Shown in pieces: positions 49,230-61,147 of a stretch of DNA of 64,000 nucleotides (the first letter of the stretch is position 1; each line of letters opens with the position of its first letter). Source of the DNA: Crotophaga sulcirostris (lineage: Eukaryota > Chordata > Aves > Cuculiformes > Crotophagidae); NCBI GenBank assembly GCA_013397455.1, contig VYZB01000211.1, forward strand, positions 1,385,796 to 1,449,795. The letters are read 5' to 3'. A program made the translations under genes and the position numbers. Below the pieces are notes generated by a model. That model saw only the letters and a list, made by a program, of their open reading frames with translations. It was not told the DNA's origin and did no database searches.

Positions 49230-49916
49230 CAGAAGTTTACCGGGAACTAAGTGAGATACAAGGTAGCTCTGAAGGGGCCAAAGAGCACAGGAAAACTGGA
49301 AGATCCTAAAGGACATCGAAGTGCAAGACTAGTACATCCCACTACTCAGAAAACCAAACATCAGGAGACCACTTTGGTAAATGTGGAACACATGATGGAG
49401 CTCCAGTGCAAAAAGACAGTATAGCAGGAGGAGCAAGGAGGGACGAGCTATAAAGGATAAACACAGAAATATCACACAAGCATACAGAGGTAGCATCAGA
49501 AAAGCCGAAGCTCAGCTGGAGTTCAGACTTGCTGGAAATACCAAAGGCAACAACAAGAACTTCTATCACTGCGTCAACAGTAAAAGGCTGGACGAGGACT
49601 GGTAGCTCAATGAGGTGGATGAGCTATTGACAGTGAACGCTGATGCAGCCAAGGTACTCCACTGCCTTCTCTGCATCAGCCTTCACCAGCAGAGCCTTCA
49701 AGCTCAGTGACAGGATTCAAAGCGAAGAACCACCAGTCATGAATGAGAACCAAGTCCCAGGGACTACCTGAGAGGACTCAACCAAAGAAGCCTATGGGAC
49801 CCACTTGCCTGCATGCATTGGGACAGCTGGCTAATGTCCTTGTGGCATCCTTCTCCACCTGCCTGAAAGGTGCCAGAGACCATGAGAGATCCCTGATGAC
49901 TAGAAGAAAGCAAATC
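49230..49916 (+). mobile_element. Old CR1-clade ORF2 fragment, left part (5' of RT), interrupted
   Basis: Plus-strand conceptual translation around 49500-49590 gives I-R-K-A-E-A-Q-L-E-F-R-L-A-G and then N-K-N-F-Y-H, the conserved linker between endonuclease and reverse transcriptase in CR1-clade LINEs. At 49898-49914 it reaches I-P-D-D-(stop)-K-K-A-N, the start of the RT finger region. The copy has several stops and frameshifts. It is then split by the CR1 at 49917-50212 and resumes at 50213. Internal 5' segments of CR1 like this are rarer than 3' ends. Confidence 0.75.
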
Positions 49917-50212
49917 ACAGAATGATAGATTGGTTTGGGTCGGAAGGGACCTTAAAGATCATCCAGTTCCACTCCCCCTGCCAAGGGCAGGGACACCTTC
50001 CACTGGATTAGGTTGCTCAAAGCCTCATCCAACCTGGCCTTGAACACCTCCAGCGACGGAACATCCATGACTTTTCTGGGCAACCTGTTCCAGTGCCTCA
50101 CAACCTTCACAGCAAAAAATTTCTTCCTAATATCTAATCTAAATGTCCCCTCTCTCATCTTAAAACCGTTCCCCCCATCCTATCCCTGCACTCCCTGATA
50201 AAGAGCCCGTCT
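49917..50212 (-). mobile_element. CR1 3' fragment nested inside the older LINE
   Basis: Minus-strand copy with tcacagaatgatagattggt, gggtcggaagggaccttaaa, and ctgcactccctgataaagag at the 5' edge. It sits exactly between K-K-A-N and Y-G-P-V-N-L-S of the older ORF2, so it inserted after that element. About 50 bp of the host LINE seems to be missing at the junction. Confidence 0.92.
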
Positions 50213-50450
50213 CCACGGGCAGTATGGACCAGTCAACCTCTCTTTGGTTCATGGAAAAATCATAGAGTACTCTAGGAACAGACTTCTGGGGGCCATGAAG
50301 GAGAAGGTGACTGGGAACAGTCAGCATCAATTCACCCAAGGCGAAGCACTTGATATCACTAATGGTACTCAATGCTACCTTTCCTTCCTCAGTCAACCTT
50401 TGTCCCTTCTCACCAAGAATTCCCTGTTTCACAGTGCAAAACAGAAGTCC
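50213..50450 (+). mobile_element. Old CR1-clade ORF2 fragment, right part (RT fingers)
   Basis: This continues the frame broken at 49916: Y-G-P-V-N-L-S-L-V-H-G-K-I-I-E (from about 50225), then Q-H-Q-F-T-Q-G. These correspond to the N-Y-R-P-V-S-L-T...G-K and Q-H-G-F-x-x-G motifs of CR1-clade reverse transcriptases. Similarity fades after about 50370 and the catalytic motif is not reached. Confidence 0.75.
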
Positions 50451-51268
50451 ATAATAGATCTCTAATCAGTTTACACCTTCCTGTTCACAAAGCAGGTAAA
50501 AATCAAAAAAACACCAGAGAAATCCAGCAAAGGGAAAAAGAAAACATTTGGAGCTACCAGGCACCCAGTACTTGAGAACTAACAAGAGAGAATACGACAA
50601 GGCTGTATCCAAACCATCTATCTGGCAAAAAGCTGCCATAGAAAGTGGTAAATGTTGTCAAACGGCACCTACAGTATTAAAAACATAACCGAGCATATCT
50701 GTAGCCCAGATAGGAGAGGGTGATGCTGCTGTCCTCCAAGGACAAACTAATGTGACTCCTAAGAAATTTCCAGTAACTCACCTACTGCAATGACATAAAC
50801 TCCACACACAGCATCACAGATGAAGATCAAAGCCAAAGACAGTGCCTCAGTATCAATATTGATCTGTAATGTAAATTGTGGAAGTAAAAAAGGGGCTACA
50901 AACGCCTCTGGAGCAGCCTAAGGAGGCAGGTTGCAGGTGATACTCGCATGGCTGGTGTCCTCCAAAGGAACAAGGGAAGCAGAGGCATTTAGAGGAGACA
51001 CAGACTGACTGACTGATCTGACATGAGCCTTTCGGTGAACAAGCCCCGCTTAAGAAGAGTTGCCAGCCTCCCTCCACTGCATCCCCAGTGTCTCTCCTCC
51101 TTTGCCAGCCCCTCGCTCGCCGCCAACCCCAATGAGCTGGGGTGGCTCATGTGGAGCTGCCATGGGCCAAACTGTCCTCGTCTGCCTGGGCCCCATCCTT
51201 GGGCAGTGGCAGAGACCTGTGAAGGCAGGGGAGGATGAACGCCGTCTTTTGTGGCTTTTGGGTTTTTT
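50451..51268. other. Unique DNA with a GC-rich right part
   Basis: From about 51040 to 51240 the sequence is clearly GC-rich (gcccctcgctcgccgccaac, tgcctgggccccatccttgg) compared with the AT-rich intron. I see no coding exon with splice sites, and no LTR signals. It could be an old retroelement piece or a small CpG-containing regulatory island. Confidence 0.45.
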
Positions 51269-51503
51269 CATAGAATTATAGAATCATAGAATCGTCCAGT
51301 TGGAAAAGACCTTTGAGATCACTGAGTTCAACCATACCCATCCTCTGCTAAACCATGTCCCCCAGAAACTAATCTACCTGCCTTTTAAGCATCTCCAGGG
51401 ATGGTGACTCAACCACCTCCCTGGGCACCCTGTTCCAGTGCCTGACCACCCTTACAATGAAGAATTTTTTTCCTAATATGCAGTCTAAATATGCCCTATG
51501 ATT
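51269..51503 (-). mobile_element. CR1 LINE 3' fragment, another 3'-end type
   Basis: Minus-strand copy with a three-unit tail (atagaattatagaatcatag) and cgtccagttggaaaagacct, then gggatggtgactcaaccacc. This matches neither of the two main end types, and resembles the 20015 copy in part. Confidence 0.9.
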
Positions 51504-52411
51504 CCTGTGATTTTCTGGTGTATTTAAGTGATGTAACCAAGCAATAACATCTGTAAAAGGAAGTCTATGAAAGTAGATGCCCCTAAATAACAGTTTATTA
51601 AATACTCATCCCTCTCAGCATGAAACAAAAGTGGGAGGAGGGGTTGAAGAAAGGGAATTTGAAAAAAAAATCATCTAGAAAACAGGATCTTTAAAGTAAT
51701 TTATGTAAGGGCTCATCTCCACAGGGAGAAATAAGGAAAAAAGCCAATAATGCTAGAAAATATATAGCTTTTCAATACTTCCCAGCAGGATTCAGAACAG
51801 GAGTAAAATATACATTAAAAAGATTTTATAAGGCAACCTCAAAAAGAAAATTAGAGTTAAGAGAACATCAACAAACAAGTAAATCTAGAAGTAATCCCTT
51901 CTCATAGCAAATAATGAAGATTAAAATAATTTCAGTACGCTCATAATATAGTGGCATTTGTCTGGTACTGCTGAAGTGTTCTGTGATACTGGAATTTATT
52001 GAATTATATTGGCTCACGCTTATTTTTATTTAGGCTAGCCAGTATATAATAAAAATATAATAACAACACATACTTACACAATAGTATACACTTCAAGTAT
52101 CTCAGTGCCCTTAAAGAAATGAAGTACAGCCAATTATCCAAGTGAAAAGAAGGAATATGGAAAGATTTCACTTCACCCTGAGTCAAAACAAAGGGAAAGG
52201 ATGAGGGCTCAGACACTTCCATTTGTCTTTCATTTTGAACATAGCAACATGTCCTGTTAGTAAAAAACAGACCACCAAAAGCGATGAGCCTAATGAGCAT
52301 AAAAAAGAAAAATAATCAATCAGATTCACTGGTGAGCAGAACAAGATGAAACGCTATGATTAACTTTTCTCCTAGTGAAATGATTTTAATATTTTGTGAT
52401 TCACACAAAAG
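51504..52411. other. Unique AT-rich intronic DNA
   Basis: No gene or transposable element recognised. Confidence 0.55.
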
Positions 52412-52735
52412 GAAATGGACCTGGGGGTGCTGGTCAACAGCAGCTGAGCATGAGCCACCAGTGTGCACAGGTGGTCCAGAAAGCCAACAGCATCCTAGCT
52501 TGGATAAGAAATGGTGAGGCCACCAGGAGTAGGGAATGGATTGTGCCCCTGTACTCAGCACAGGTGAGGCCACACCTCAAATACTGGGTTCAGTTTTGGG
52601 TCCCTTACTACAGGAAAGACACTGAGTTGCTGGAGCATGTCCAGGAAAGGGCAATGGAGCTAGGGAAGGGTCTGGAGAACAAGTCTTATGAGGAGCAGCT
52701 GAGGGAAGTGGAGTTGTTTAGCCTAGAGCAGAGCT
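52412..52735 (+). mobile_element. CR1 LINE ORF2 C-terminal fragment lacking its 3' end
   Basis: Plus-strand copy encoding L-G-V-L-V-N, then [27 protein letters not shown] and [14 protein letters not shown]. It stops abruptly after gtttagcctagagcagag, where a GC-rich segment of different character begins. The last 400 bp and tail are missing. Confidence 0.9.
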
Positions 52736-52950
52736 CCTGAGAGCGGTCGCTTCTGGGATTCGGGAATCACCTGCCCCTGCTCCCTCCTGGAGGTTCCCTC
52801 ACTCCAGGGACCACCTGTCTGCCTTGACATAGCGCTTGGCTGCAGAGCCTCCCGGCCCTGCTGCTGATTCTCACCGACTGAGTGCTGTACCCCAGCTGGG
52901 GTATGGCACGCTCTGCACTCCCCTGACTACAGCGTTAACACCTTTCTGGC
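52736..52950. other. GC-rich segment abutting a CR1, origin unknown
   Basis: About 215 bp with high GC (tcctgagagcggtcgcttct, gcctcccggccctgctgctg) starts exactly where the CR1 ends and gives way to AT-rich DNA near 52950. It resembles retroviral LTR or retroposon sequence in composition, but I see no TATA/AATAAA pair, terminal repeats or family match. Confidence 0.35.
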
Positions 52951-55346
52951 AGGATGCAAGGAGCAAAAATCCATATCTCACTGGTTCTCCAATCAGGATT
53001 GCAAACTAAATCTAAATTATAGTTAAGCTGCAGATACTGGATTCCCAAAAGAAATATAAAACGGACGACAAGTAGGAGTCACTGGAACTGAGGTTATCAA
53101 GGAGAATGATGTAAATTTAGATTATTTTTTAACACAGTTCAGGAAATGTTTACCTTTCACATCTCTGTAAAACAAACAATTTTCAACCCCAAAAGTGGAT
53201 TTAGAAATTCACTGTAACTGACAGATATATAGCTTGTATGTACCACACTTGTTTTTCTTTATGGCTACAGTTCCTCAGCTGCATAAATCTTCCATGAGAT
53301 TCCCATCATAAGCTCTGGTAGCAGAGCAAGCTGAGAGGTCATACATCATCAAAAAAGTGGACTGGCTTCAAGGTGAGCCCATAAAATAATTGACTGGGGA
53401 TAGAAGGCAACCAAGCTATAATCTCACAATGCACTTCAGTACTATGTTCAAATCAAAGGGTTGACTTTCCTTCTCCCAAAGCCAACATTATTATTTTTTC
53501 AGTCCATAAAAGCACACAATTATGAATTCATGTATTTAACTATGATTTTACTACGGTCCTGTAACAAAATTAAGTTATGCTAATTTCAGGGTAATATCAT
53601 ACATTTTCTCTGAAACACTTTCCAGTCTTGCAGATAAAATATTAGCCTTCTCCTCTACAAATACATGCCCATAAAATCTAATTTTTCGGTAAGTAAAATA
53701 GACTTGGCTGCCCCTGTACCGTTATAGATATGGGAAACATTTTCCCGGCATGGCAGTGTTAGCAAAACATGAAATGTTTGGAGCAGAGATCTTTCTCAGT
53801 TTCATTCCTTTCAGAAAGAACTAGTAATTCTACTGCTTTCCTAATACCCGTGATCACCGTTATCTGAAGATGCCCACTAAAATGATGGCTAAACACAATT
53901 TTTGATCAATTCACCCAGGATATCCAGGGATTGCCCTTTATTTCTATAGTGCCTAGCGCAGTGAAGTCCACACCCACAACTGAAAATCTCCCCCTTCCTA
54001 CCATACATACAACAAAAGATACCAGACAGAATAAGGAGCACATCCCCTGGAGAGCTCTGTAATAGCCAACTTAACTACCTAGGAAAGGGAAGCAATGTCA
54101 GAAAGTGGTCAGTAAATTAAGTCTCAGAGGATCTGGAATCTGTCTCTTAGAGAGAATTTCAGACAGCATCATACATCTTACACCCCTACCTGCATTTTTC
54201 TATCTGTAAACTCAGTGTACTTGGCAAAAGATTGCCTGTCAAGCATGACAGTGAGTGTGCTGACTGAGTTGGTTAAGCTATCATTTCCTATTAGTCTTAA
54301 ATCTATTATCTTTTTATTGCACTTTTCTGTTTGAACCCTGGGGAAAAAAAATCCCAAATATATAAACCACACCTACAACCATGGTGCAAAACCCCCTTAG
54401 CTCTCTATTCTCTACAAGGATTTACTTCAAAAGGAATAAGGAACAGGTGCAACACTAAATATTCAGTATTTGGCAAGGCAGGAGTGCAGAGACATGCCCA
54501 AAGCAGTTGGTTTGGGTCCTAGAAGCAGTAAAATTGTCTAAGGATGTAGTTTCAGATACAGTTGACCAGTGCTAACTACAGGCCTTTGTCAAAAGTAGCA
54601 CCCATAATATTCTTCCCACCCTTTCTCTCAAGAGATACCCATGATTTCCTAAAAGCATGCCTGTTGGAAGTACACAGCCATTCTCTTTCTCTTGTTAGGT
54701 TGCATTTTCTTGGATTGATTGATCCAATTCTTCTCAATGTCACTCAGTCACTGGCAATGGATACAGCAGGAATGCCAGGTCGAGAGCAACACTGTAGGAG
54801 GTGGCTACCTTTTATTCCTCATGCGAGCTTTCATTTAACATGAAACAGCATCCACGTTATTTATTAACTCATGGTGCTTCATTTGGCTTAATTAATCCAA
54901 CTGATGTAGCTGTGATGCGCTTCTAGGGTATGTCTTGCACCCTTCTGGCTTGCACACGTACTCCTTGAGCACTGCTGAAATATATACCTGTATTTCCTCA
55001 GGTATGTCTCAACAGCTTTGATCATGCCCTGTACATATATCCTTACTGGTCTTTGGGAACACATCTCGATCACTTTCTGAAGAATGTCATATATTTATGA
55101 TATTTATGACTGTAGAGGAACAAACAAAACGCATCAGCTGTGTTTCTACACCCCAGTAACACTCCTCAAGTATCATCTACTGCAAGATGATGAAAACCAA
55201 CAGAAAGTAGGAATGGCTAGTTTGGTTGCAGAAGAGGATGAAACATGTGCACTGTCCATAAGCCATTTGTTTCCCCAAACGAGTCAGGCTAAACATGAGG
55301 GATCATTTCAGAAAGAAAGAAAAAAAGATATTTCAGTGAAGCAGAG
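52951..55346. other. Unique intronic DNA
   Basis: 2.4 kb with no recognised gene or repeat. Confidence 0.55.
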
Positions 55347-55692
55347 ATTCATAGAATCAGAAAAGACCTCCAACATCATAAAGCCCAACTGTCAGGCCAA
55401 TGTCACTGTGCCTACTAAATGACATCCCACAGTGTCATGGCTACACATTTTTGAACACCTCCAGGGATGGTGACTCCATCACTTCCCTGGGCAGTCTGCT
55501 CCAATGCTCCACTACCCTCTCAGTAAAGAAAATTTTCTTAATATCCCATCTAAACCTCCCCTTGCACAACTTGAGGCCATTTCTTCTCATCCTATCACTT
55601 GCTACTTGCGAAAAAGACCAGCACTCACCTTGCTACATCCTCCTTTCAGGTAGCTGTAGAGGGTGACAAGGCCTCCCCTCAGCCTCCTCATT
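55347..55692 (-). mobile_element. CR1 LINE fragment, second 3'-end type
   Basis: Minus-strand copy from gattcatagaatcagaaaag through cagtaaagaaaattttctta to tgacaaggcctcccctcagc. It is the last CR1 before an 8.2-kb CR1-free region containing the 90-nt exon. Confidence 0.92.
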
Positions 55693-56699
55693 CACAAATT
55701 ACAACAGTAAATACTAGAATTGTGCTTTCTTCTAATAATACAAAGAATGTACGTAGGCCAAATGAGTCCATGTAAAACAGTTTCCCATACAATCAAGGAG
55801 AAAGCTTTGCTATTGAGACTATTCTCAACTGAATTTCTACAGGTATTTCTGGAAATCTTTGAAAATAAAATAGATTTTAGTCACTGTTACCCAGGCGGAG
55901 ATAGGAGACATTTATGTATGTAACAACATAAGCATGGCTGGCATTCTTCAGACAAAAGACAACAAGATAATTTGGCTAGAGATGAAAGATGCAGAGAACA
56001 ATACTGGCTTGTTTTGTCATTTTAGTCATTCTTTTCATAATTCAGCCATGATAAGGCACAGGAATGGAGATGGATCAAGCAGAATTAGGAGGTGAATTCA
56101 GAATAAGATACATAATCTTCAAATAATGATTTGAGGGGACAAAATGCAGGCAGAGGAATGGATGACTGCAGATCTGGAAACAAAAAGGCTGATGAAAATT
56201 ACAGGTTCATTATTCTCTGTATTTGAGGATCAATTGTGGGATACAAAAGTCCCATATTCATATTTCCTTTTAACAAAAGCTTAAGGCACAACTCTGCAAA
56301 TACTTGAGAAAGTGTAAGCCCATGTATCTGAGTAAATCAAACACATTTACCAGCTTTTAGAAACTGGGTCTCATCCTGCAATGACCAGCAAGACTTTCTG
56401 ACTTCACGATGAGGCCAGCCACCATTGTCCATTTGAATTTCTTGATAGTAGCCATCCGCTAACAAATTCACTGCCCAGTCTATATTATCATTTCATCAAT
56501 GCAGCTTCCCTGCATTTTTACAGTGAGGAGCATTACTTTACTTTCAGAAATAGTTTTTGGCACAGCCAAGGAATGGATTTTTTTTCTTGCTGAAGCACCT
56601 TCACCGACATGGGGAGGAAACACCTTCTTCACATCCTTCTCTGAAGCTGGTTCCTGCAGATCCAAAGATCTAAAGCTGTAGGTCACTGGAGGATATTAA
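55693..56699. other. Unique intronic DNA
   Basis: No gene or transposable element seen. Confidence 0.55.
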
Positions 56700-57000
56700 A
56701 TGATAAGCAAATTCACATCTCTAAAGTAATTCAAGTCATTTATTAGCAATGCTAGCTCCTGTTCCGCAGTAGGGGAGATAATAACGAAGCCTTGTTAAAG
56801 GGCAATGCGATATCTTTTATGTAATGTCTTTTTTTCATTTGTGATAAAGTCATTAAAGCAGCACTGTATCTTCTTGAAGCCTCAAACAATAGACTGCATT
56901 AAATCTCCCGTGCAAAATTAAGGACAGTAGTTCACTGGAAAAATAAGCATCTGCTCTTGCTAATGCTGATGGTCTTCTAAAAATCATTAAACTATTCTAA
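56700..57000. promoter_or_regulatory. Candidate conserved non-coding block
   Basis: Repeat-free 300 bp with clustered words such as agtaattcaagtcatttatt, gagataataacgaagccttg, gttaaagggcaatgcgatat and gtcattaaagcagcactgta. It is dense in TAAT, TTTAT and GATAA-type sites with few low-complexity runs, as in enhancers of developmental genes. Conservation not tested. Confidence 0.35.
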
Positions 57001-60000
57001 ACTGGCGACGATGAAACAAAGCAGAATTGGTTCAACTTTTTCCAAAGCAAAGAGAAAACTCATTTCCCTTGTAAATATTTCTCCGCTCCAAATTTGTCCA
57101 GTAACCTCTATCTTATAAGGGATTTATCCCTTACTGGCTGCCTAAATCCCATTCTCCCACAATCACCTAGCTTCAACTCAGTATCTTTTAAACTCAGGTT
57201 GGTAAAGTTCACCATAGCCACATACGACAAAAGTTAAGTGATGAACCAGCTTCAGGTTAAGAGCTGGTACTGTTTGTATGGGTTTTTTTCTTCTTTTTTT
57301 TCCCCCCTCCTATTACATTTCTGTTTAGGTGGAGTATATGTAAAAGGAAAGGGAATGTTACTTTATTCTGAGCTTTCTACTCCTATGCTGTCATGTTACT
57401 GCAGTCGTGTCCATTCATTCTACCAAGATTGATAAGTAGTGGTATTTCTTACTGTTCAAGTCAATAGGTTGGTGGGTTACTGGGTCACAGATACAAGGAG
57501 AGTCGTAGATTTCAAACAAAAAAAAAAAGGCTTTTAATAAAGTCCCAGGATAAACACATATTGCTTAATTATTAGATTGATCAAATTACAAAATAAAATC
57601 TTGTAGTTGAAATGGACTCAGACACTGTGGCCACGTCATCTGCTGAAGTAACCCACTACAAGAGTACTGCATACACACTATTAAAACAATCCCCACCTGA
57701 AGCAAGGATATAAGCATTCAGCTCAGCTCTTTGGGGTCTTTGAGCCAAACCCAGAATCACAGGGGTACCTTCTTGCCCCCACTCTTTGACAGTAATTCAG
57801 TGCTGGCACCAAGCAACTCCTGAGAAAATCTCCGCATCTTTGCCTCACCTACACCACATAACACACAGCATACCATGGAAACACAAAGGAAACAAGGCCC
57901 ACTAGCACCCAAGCAGGATTTGACCCAGTGCCAGCTTTCTGTCCTTCCAACAGCACATGCTTGCCACCACACAACAACTGCCCAGAGAAAATTTAGACTG
58001 TCCTCTACTGGTTCCTCTCTCATCAGGTCAACGCTTAATGAGTCTGGACAGCAGGGAGGCAAAACAATGTCCAGGTTCCTCCAGCAAGGCCCTTTCTATG
58101 AATCCCATCTTGGAGGTTATGCACCACAAGTGACAGCTAATCAAGGCACAGCTACTGAGACGACACTTCTTCTGCCTGACGTATTCAGGTGTCCTGTGGG
58201 AAAGGGTTCAGTATGCCTACAAGGAGGAGGAATGTAACCTTGGAACACAAAATTAACTTGATGTTAATTTCAATAAAGCTTTGCAGTTGTAGACATGCAA
58301 TTGCCTTGTAGACATCCAGCGGCAATAACACAGAGAACCCACCAAGACCAGGCCGCTTAGCTATCACATCCAGCAGCCTCCAACACAACAACAGCAATCT
58401 GAGAAGCAACCTCCCTTGCTTCATCACGCATTGTACAGCCTGGCCCCAAAATGGCCAAACAAGATCATCACACAGGACCATGAGGGAATTCTGCTTATGG
58501 GCCTGCTGCCGTTGGACAGGGTTGCAAGCTGATGCTAGATAAATTCAGATTAAAAATCAGGTGTATGCCTTCACAAGAAGAATGGGTAACTACCAATACA
58601 GATGTGGGAGGTTCTTCACCATGATCAGTTTAAAAATCAAGATCTTTATTTGAAATGCGGGCCCAGACTTAAACTGGAGACAATCCAAAGTGCTCCTGTA
58701 GCCCTTCTCAAACAAAAGATCAGGTATTATCCCCGCTCCTCCAAAGCAAGGGATGGCAGCTCAGCACTCTGGTTTGATTGCTTGGCATTCACTGCCCTGT
58801 TCAAGGGCCACTGGTGCTCCAGATTCCGTTGGTTTCACTCCTCCACAATTGGCACAGCCTTCAGGATCTTCTAACCACAGATGAAACCTTCTTTTCAATA
58901 CCCTTAAACTATATCTCACTTTTGGTCTTGCAGTAAACTTAAAACCAACAACAGGTATCAAGCAGCAACAGCAGAACTCCAGCTGTTTTCCTACAAGGTT
59001 TGGAAAAGTTTGTGTAATCTTGCCTAGTGTTCAGCATTCTAAGTGATAAAGCTTTGGCTGCTATCTTCAGAAGACTCAAAATGTTGCTTAGTTTGTGAAT
59101 TTTCAAAGTAGAAATCATGTCTCCCTGCATACCCATATTCTGCAATGGAGGTGCAACTCCTGGGACTTTAAGTATCATAATAACAGAAATAAACATCGCA
59201 ATTTCAAATTCATACTACTTGGATCACACTTTAGTTCCCACTCTGTTCTTCCCAGTTATGATATTCATCTTCCCAAACAGCTCCATGTGCTGTCTTCAGT
59301 AATCACACCCTTCAAACACTTGTCCCTGTTATGTCTACCAATATCTACATATTCAAAACAGTCTCTGAAGCACATGCTAAACAGCTGTTTCAACCACCTT
59401 TTTCTTTAGAGTTTAAGCTGTTTGCTGGAAAATTGCCATCCTAATGGCTAGCTCCTCTGTTAGCAAACTGGAGAATTCATTTTGTATTTATTGACTGTTC
59501 CCTAACGAAGAGTCATAAAGGTGCCAGAGACTCTTGACCAGACACTACTTAATTAGTACCAAAGCGCATAAAAGCCCAAATCAGACCAAGCTCTTTGTCC
59601 AATGTCTCAGTCACTGGAAAAAAGAGAGGTGACATCATTTTCTGCTTACACAGAAATCTGTAAAATTTTATTAAAAAAACCCCAAGGAAATTAAAAACCT
59701 ATATAAATTCTTAATTTCCTTCCAGTTCCTAAGACACCAAATACGTCTTCCAGAATCAAATCACACCTTGCTAAAGGAATTATTCTTCATAAAGGACCCA
59801 GCAATATGTATCATGCATAAAATTTATTCTAAACTAGACAAAGGCAAATACCAATAAAAAAATCATCTTATGAACAATACAGAGAAAGTTTTTATGTTAC
59901 ATACAAAGATGTAAGGTAAAGTATCCAGAAAGCATTAAAAATTACCTCTAATGGATCTATCTTTTTAACATCGTGGCTCATACAACAGTCTAGCTTTTAA

Positions 60001-61147
60001 GTTCCTCCAAACTGTGCTGTATTGGGAGTATTTTCTGAGGGTACCTGCTCTCAAGCAGGCAGAGATGAGCAAGAACTCCATTAATCGTCAATTTTCTCAA
60101 ACTTAAAGCATCAAAACTATCCTGAATAACTGATCTCTCCTTGCACGTCTTTCAAACTAAGTCATCCTGAAAGTTAATTCCCTCTCTTCCATTATCATTT
60201 AAATTCTCAATTAAATAATTGAGAAAATAGCAGGAAGGAAAAAAGCCAACTAACAGAAGGCAGTAAAAGCCCATTCCTGCATGGCAATAGCATTGCTTCT
60301 TCTATGATGCTCTCTGTTTGTTGAAGGCATCTATCTTCAGAGCAGTAAGGTGATTTGGATTGTTTGGGATAATATCAAGAAGCACACAAGGAAGTAAAGA
60401 TTCATGGTAACACAAAATCCACTAAATACACATGCCCTCACAGTAAATCTGCAATTTAATCATTAATTATGATGCAATTATTACCACATATGTGAAGAAA
60501 ATACCCTTAACAAGTTCAAAGTCTGAGTCTTCCATTCCTAAAATCTACCACTCCAATGCCAAATGCTTGTTTGTCACAAAATTCAAAATCTCTGTCCTCT
60601 ATTCAGCAATCTCTGTGACACCAGGTATAACCATCTGAAGCTTCTAACCTTGTTCTCATAAGGTTAAACTAGCATATTCCACCAGAAAGACAGCACTTTT
60701 GCACAAACAAAAAATGGAGTAGGACACATAAACAACGAAACAACCACAGTAAAGCAAATATCTCAAGAAGGCAGAGGAGCAAAGATATGTTTGAGCTTCT
60801 TCGACATATGAATTTGGCTTCTTTATCGTAATCCATCATCCTTTCCTGTTTGTTTTTTTTTTCAAACTGCACCTTTACTCATAATCACAAAATTACACCA
60901 ACAGCATCTCAGCTGTCTCAGATAATTTCATTAAGTTTTCCACAGATTTCTGTTCTGTGGTCCCAGCAGAGGAGACTAGATGCTCACTGGTACATCTCCC
61001 AAGGAAATGAGCTCAAAAATGGTGTAAAATAAGAAAAACGTAGAAAGGAAAATAACAATACAACGGGAGGTACAAGTAACCAAAAAGAAGTTCAGGAAGG
61101 GTCACTCGTGTGCTACAGAGTGAGGTCACACAGAAATCTCTGCTTAC
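57001..61147. other. CR1-free intronic DNA upstream of the donor of the 90-nt exon
   Basis: More than 4 kb without a recognisable transposable element. Short frames (for example 57875-58237 plus) have no family. A perfect 10-bp-arm palindrome lies at 60204-60225. Confidence 0.6.
60204..60225. repeat. Perfect inverted repeat, 10-bp arms, 2-nt loop
   Basis: ttctcaatta and taattgagaa separated by aa. Each arm contains a TAATTG/CAATTA homeodomain-like core. Confidence 0.9.

Larger units (their letters stand above)
7710..61147 (-). other. KLF12: KLF12 intron, 53,438 bp, phase 0
   Basis: This intron joins the 90-nt and 541-nt coding exons. It starts gtaagc (minus strand, from 61147) and ends cctcaacag at 7710, a canonical GT-AG pair. 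It holds most CR1 copies in the window, one hAT MITE, one mariner remnant, an LTR-like segment and several repeat-free blocks described separately. I found no coding exon of another gene on either strand. Confidence 0.93.
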
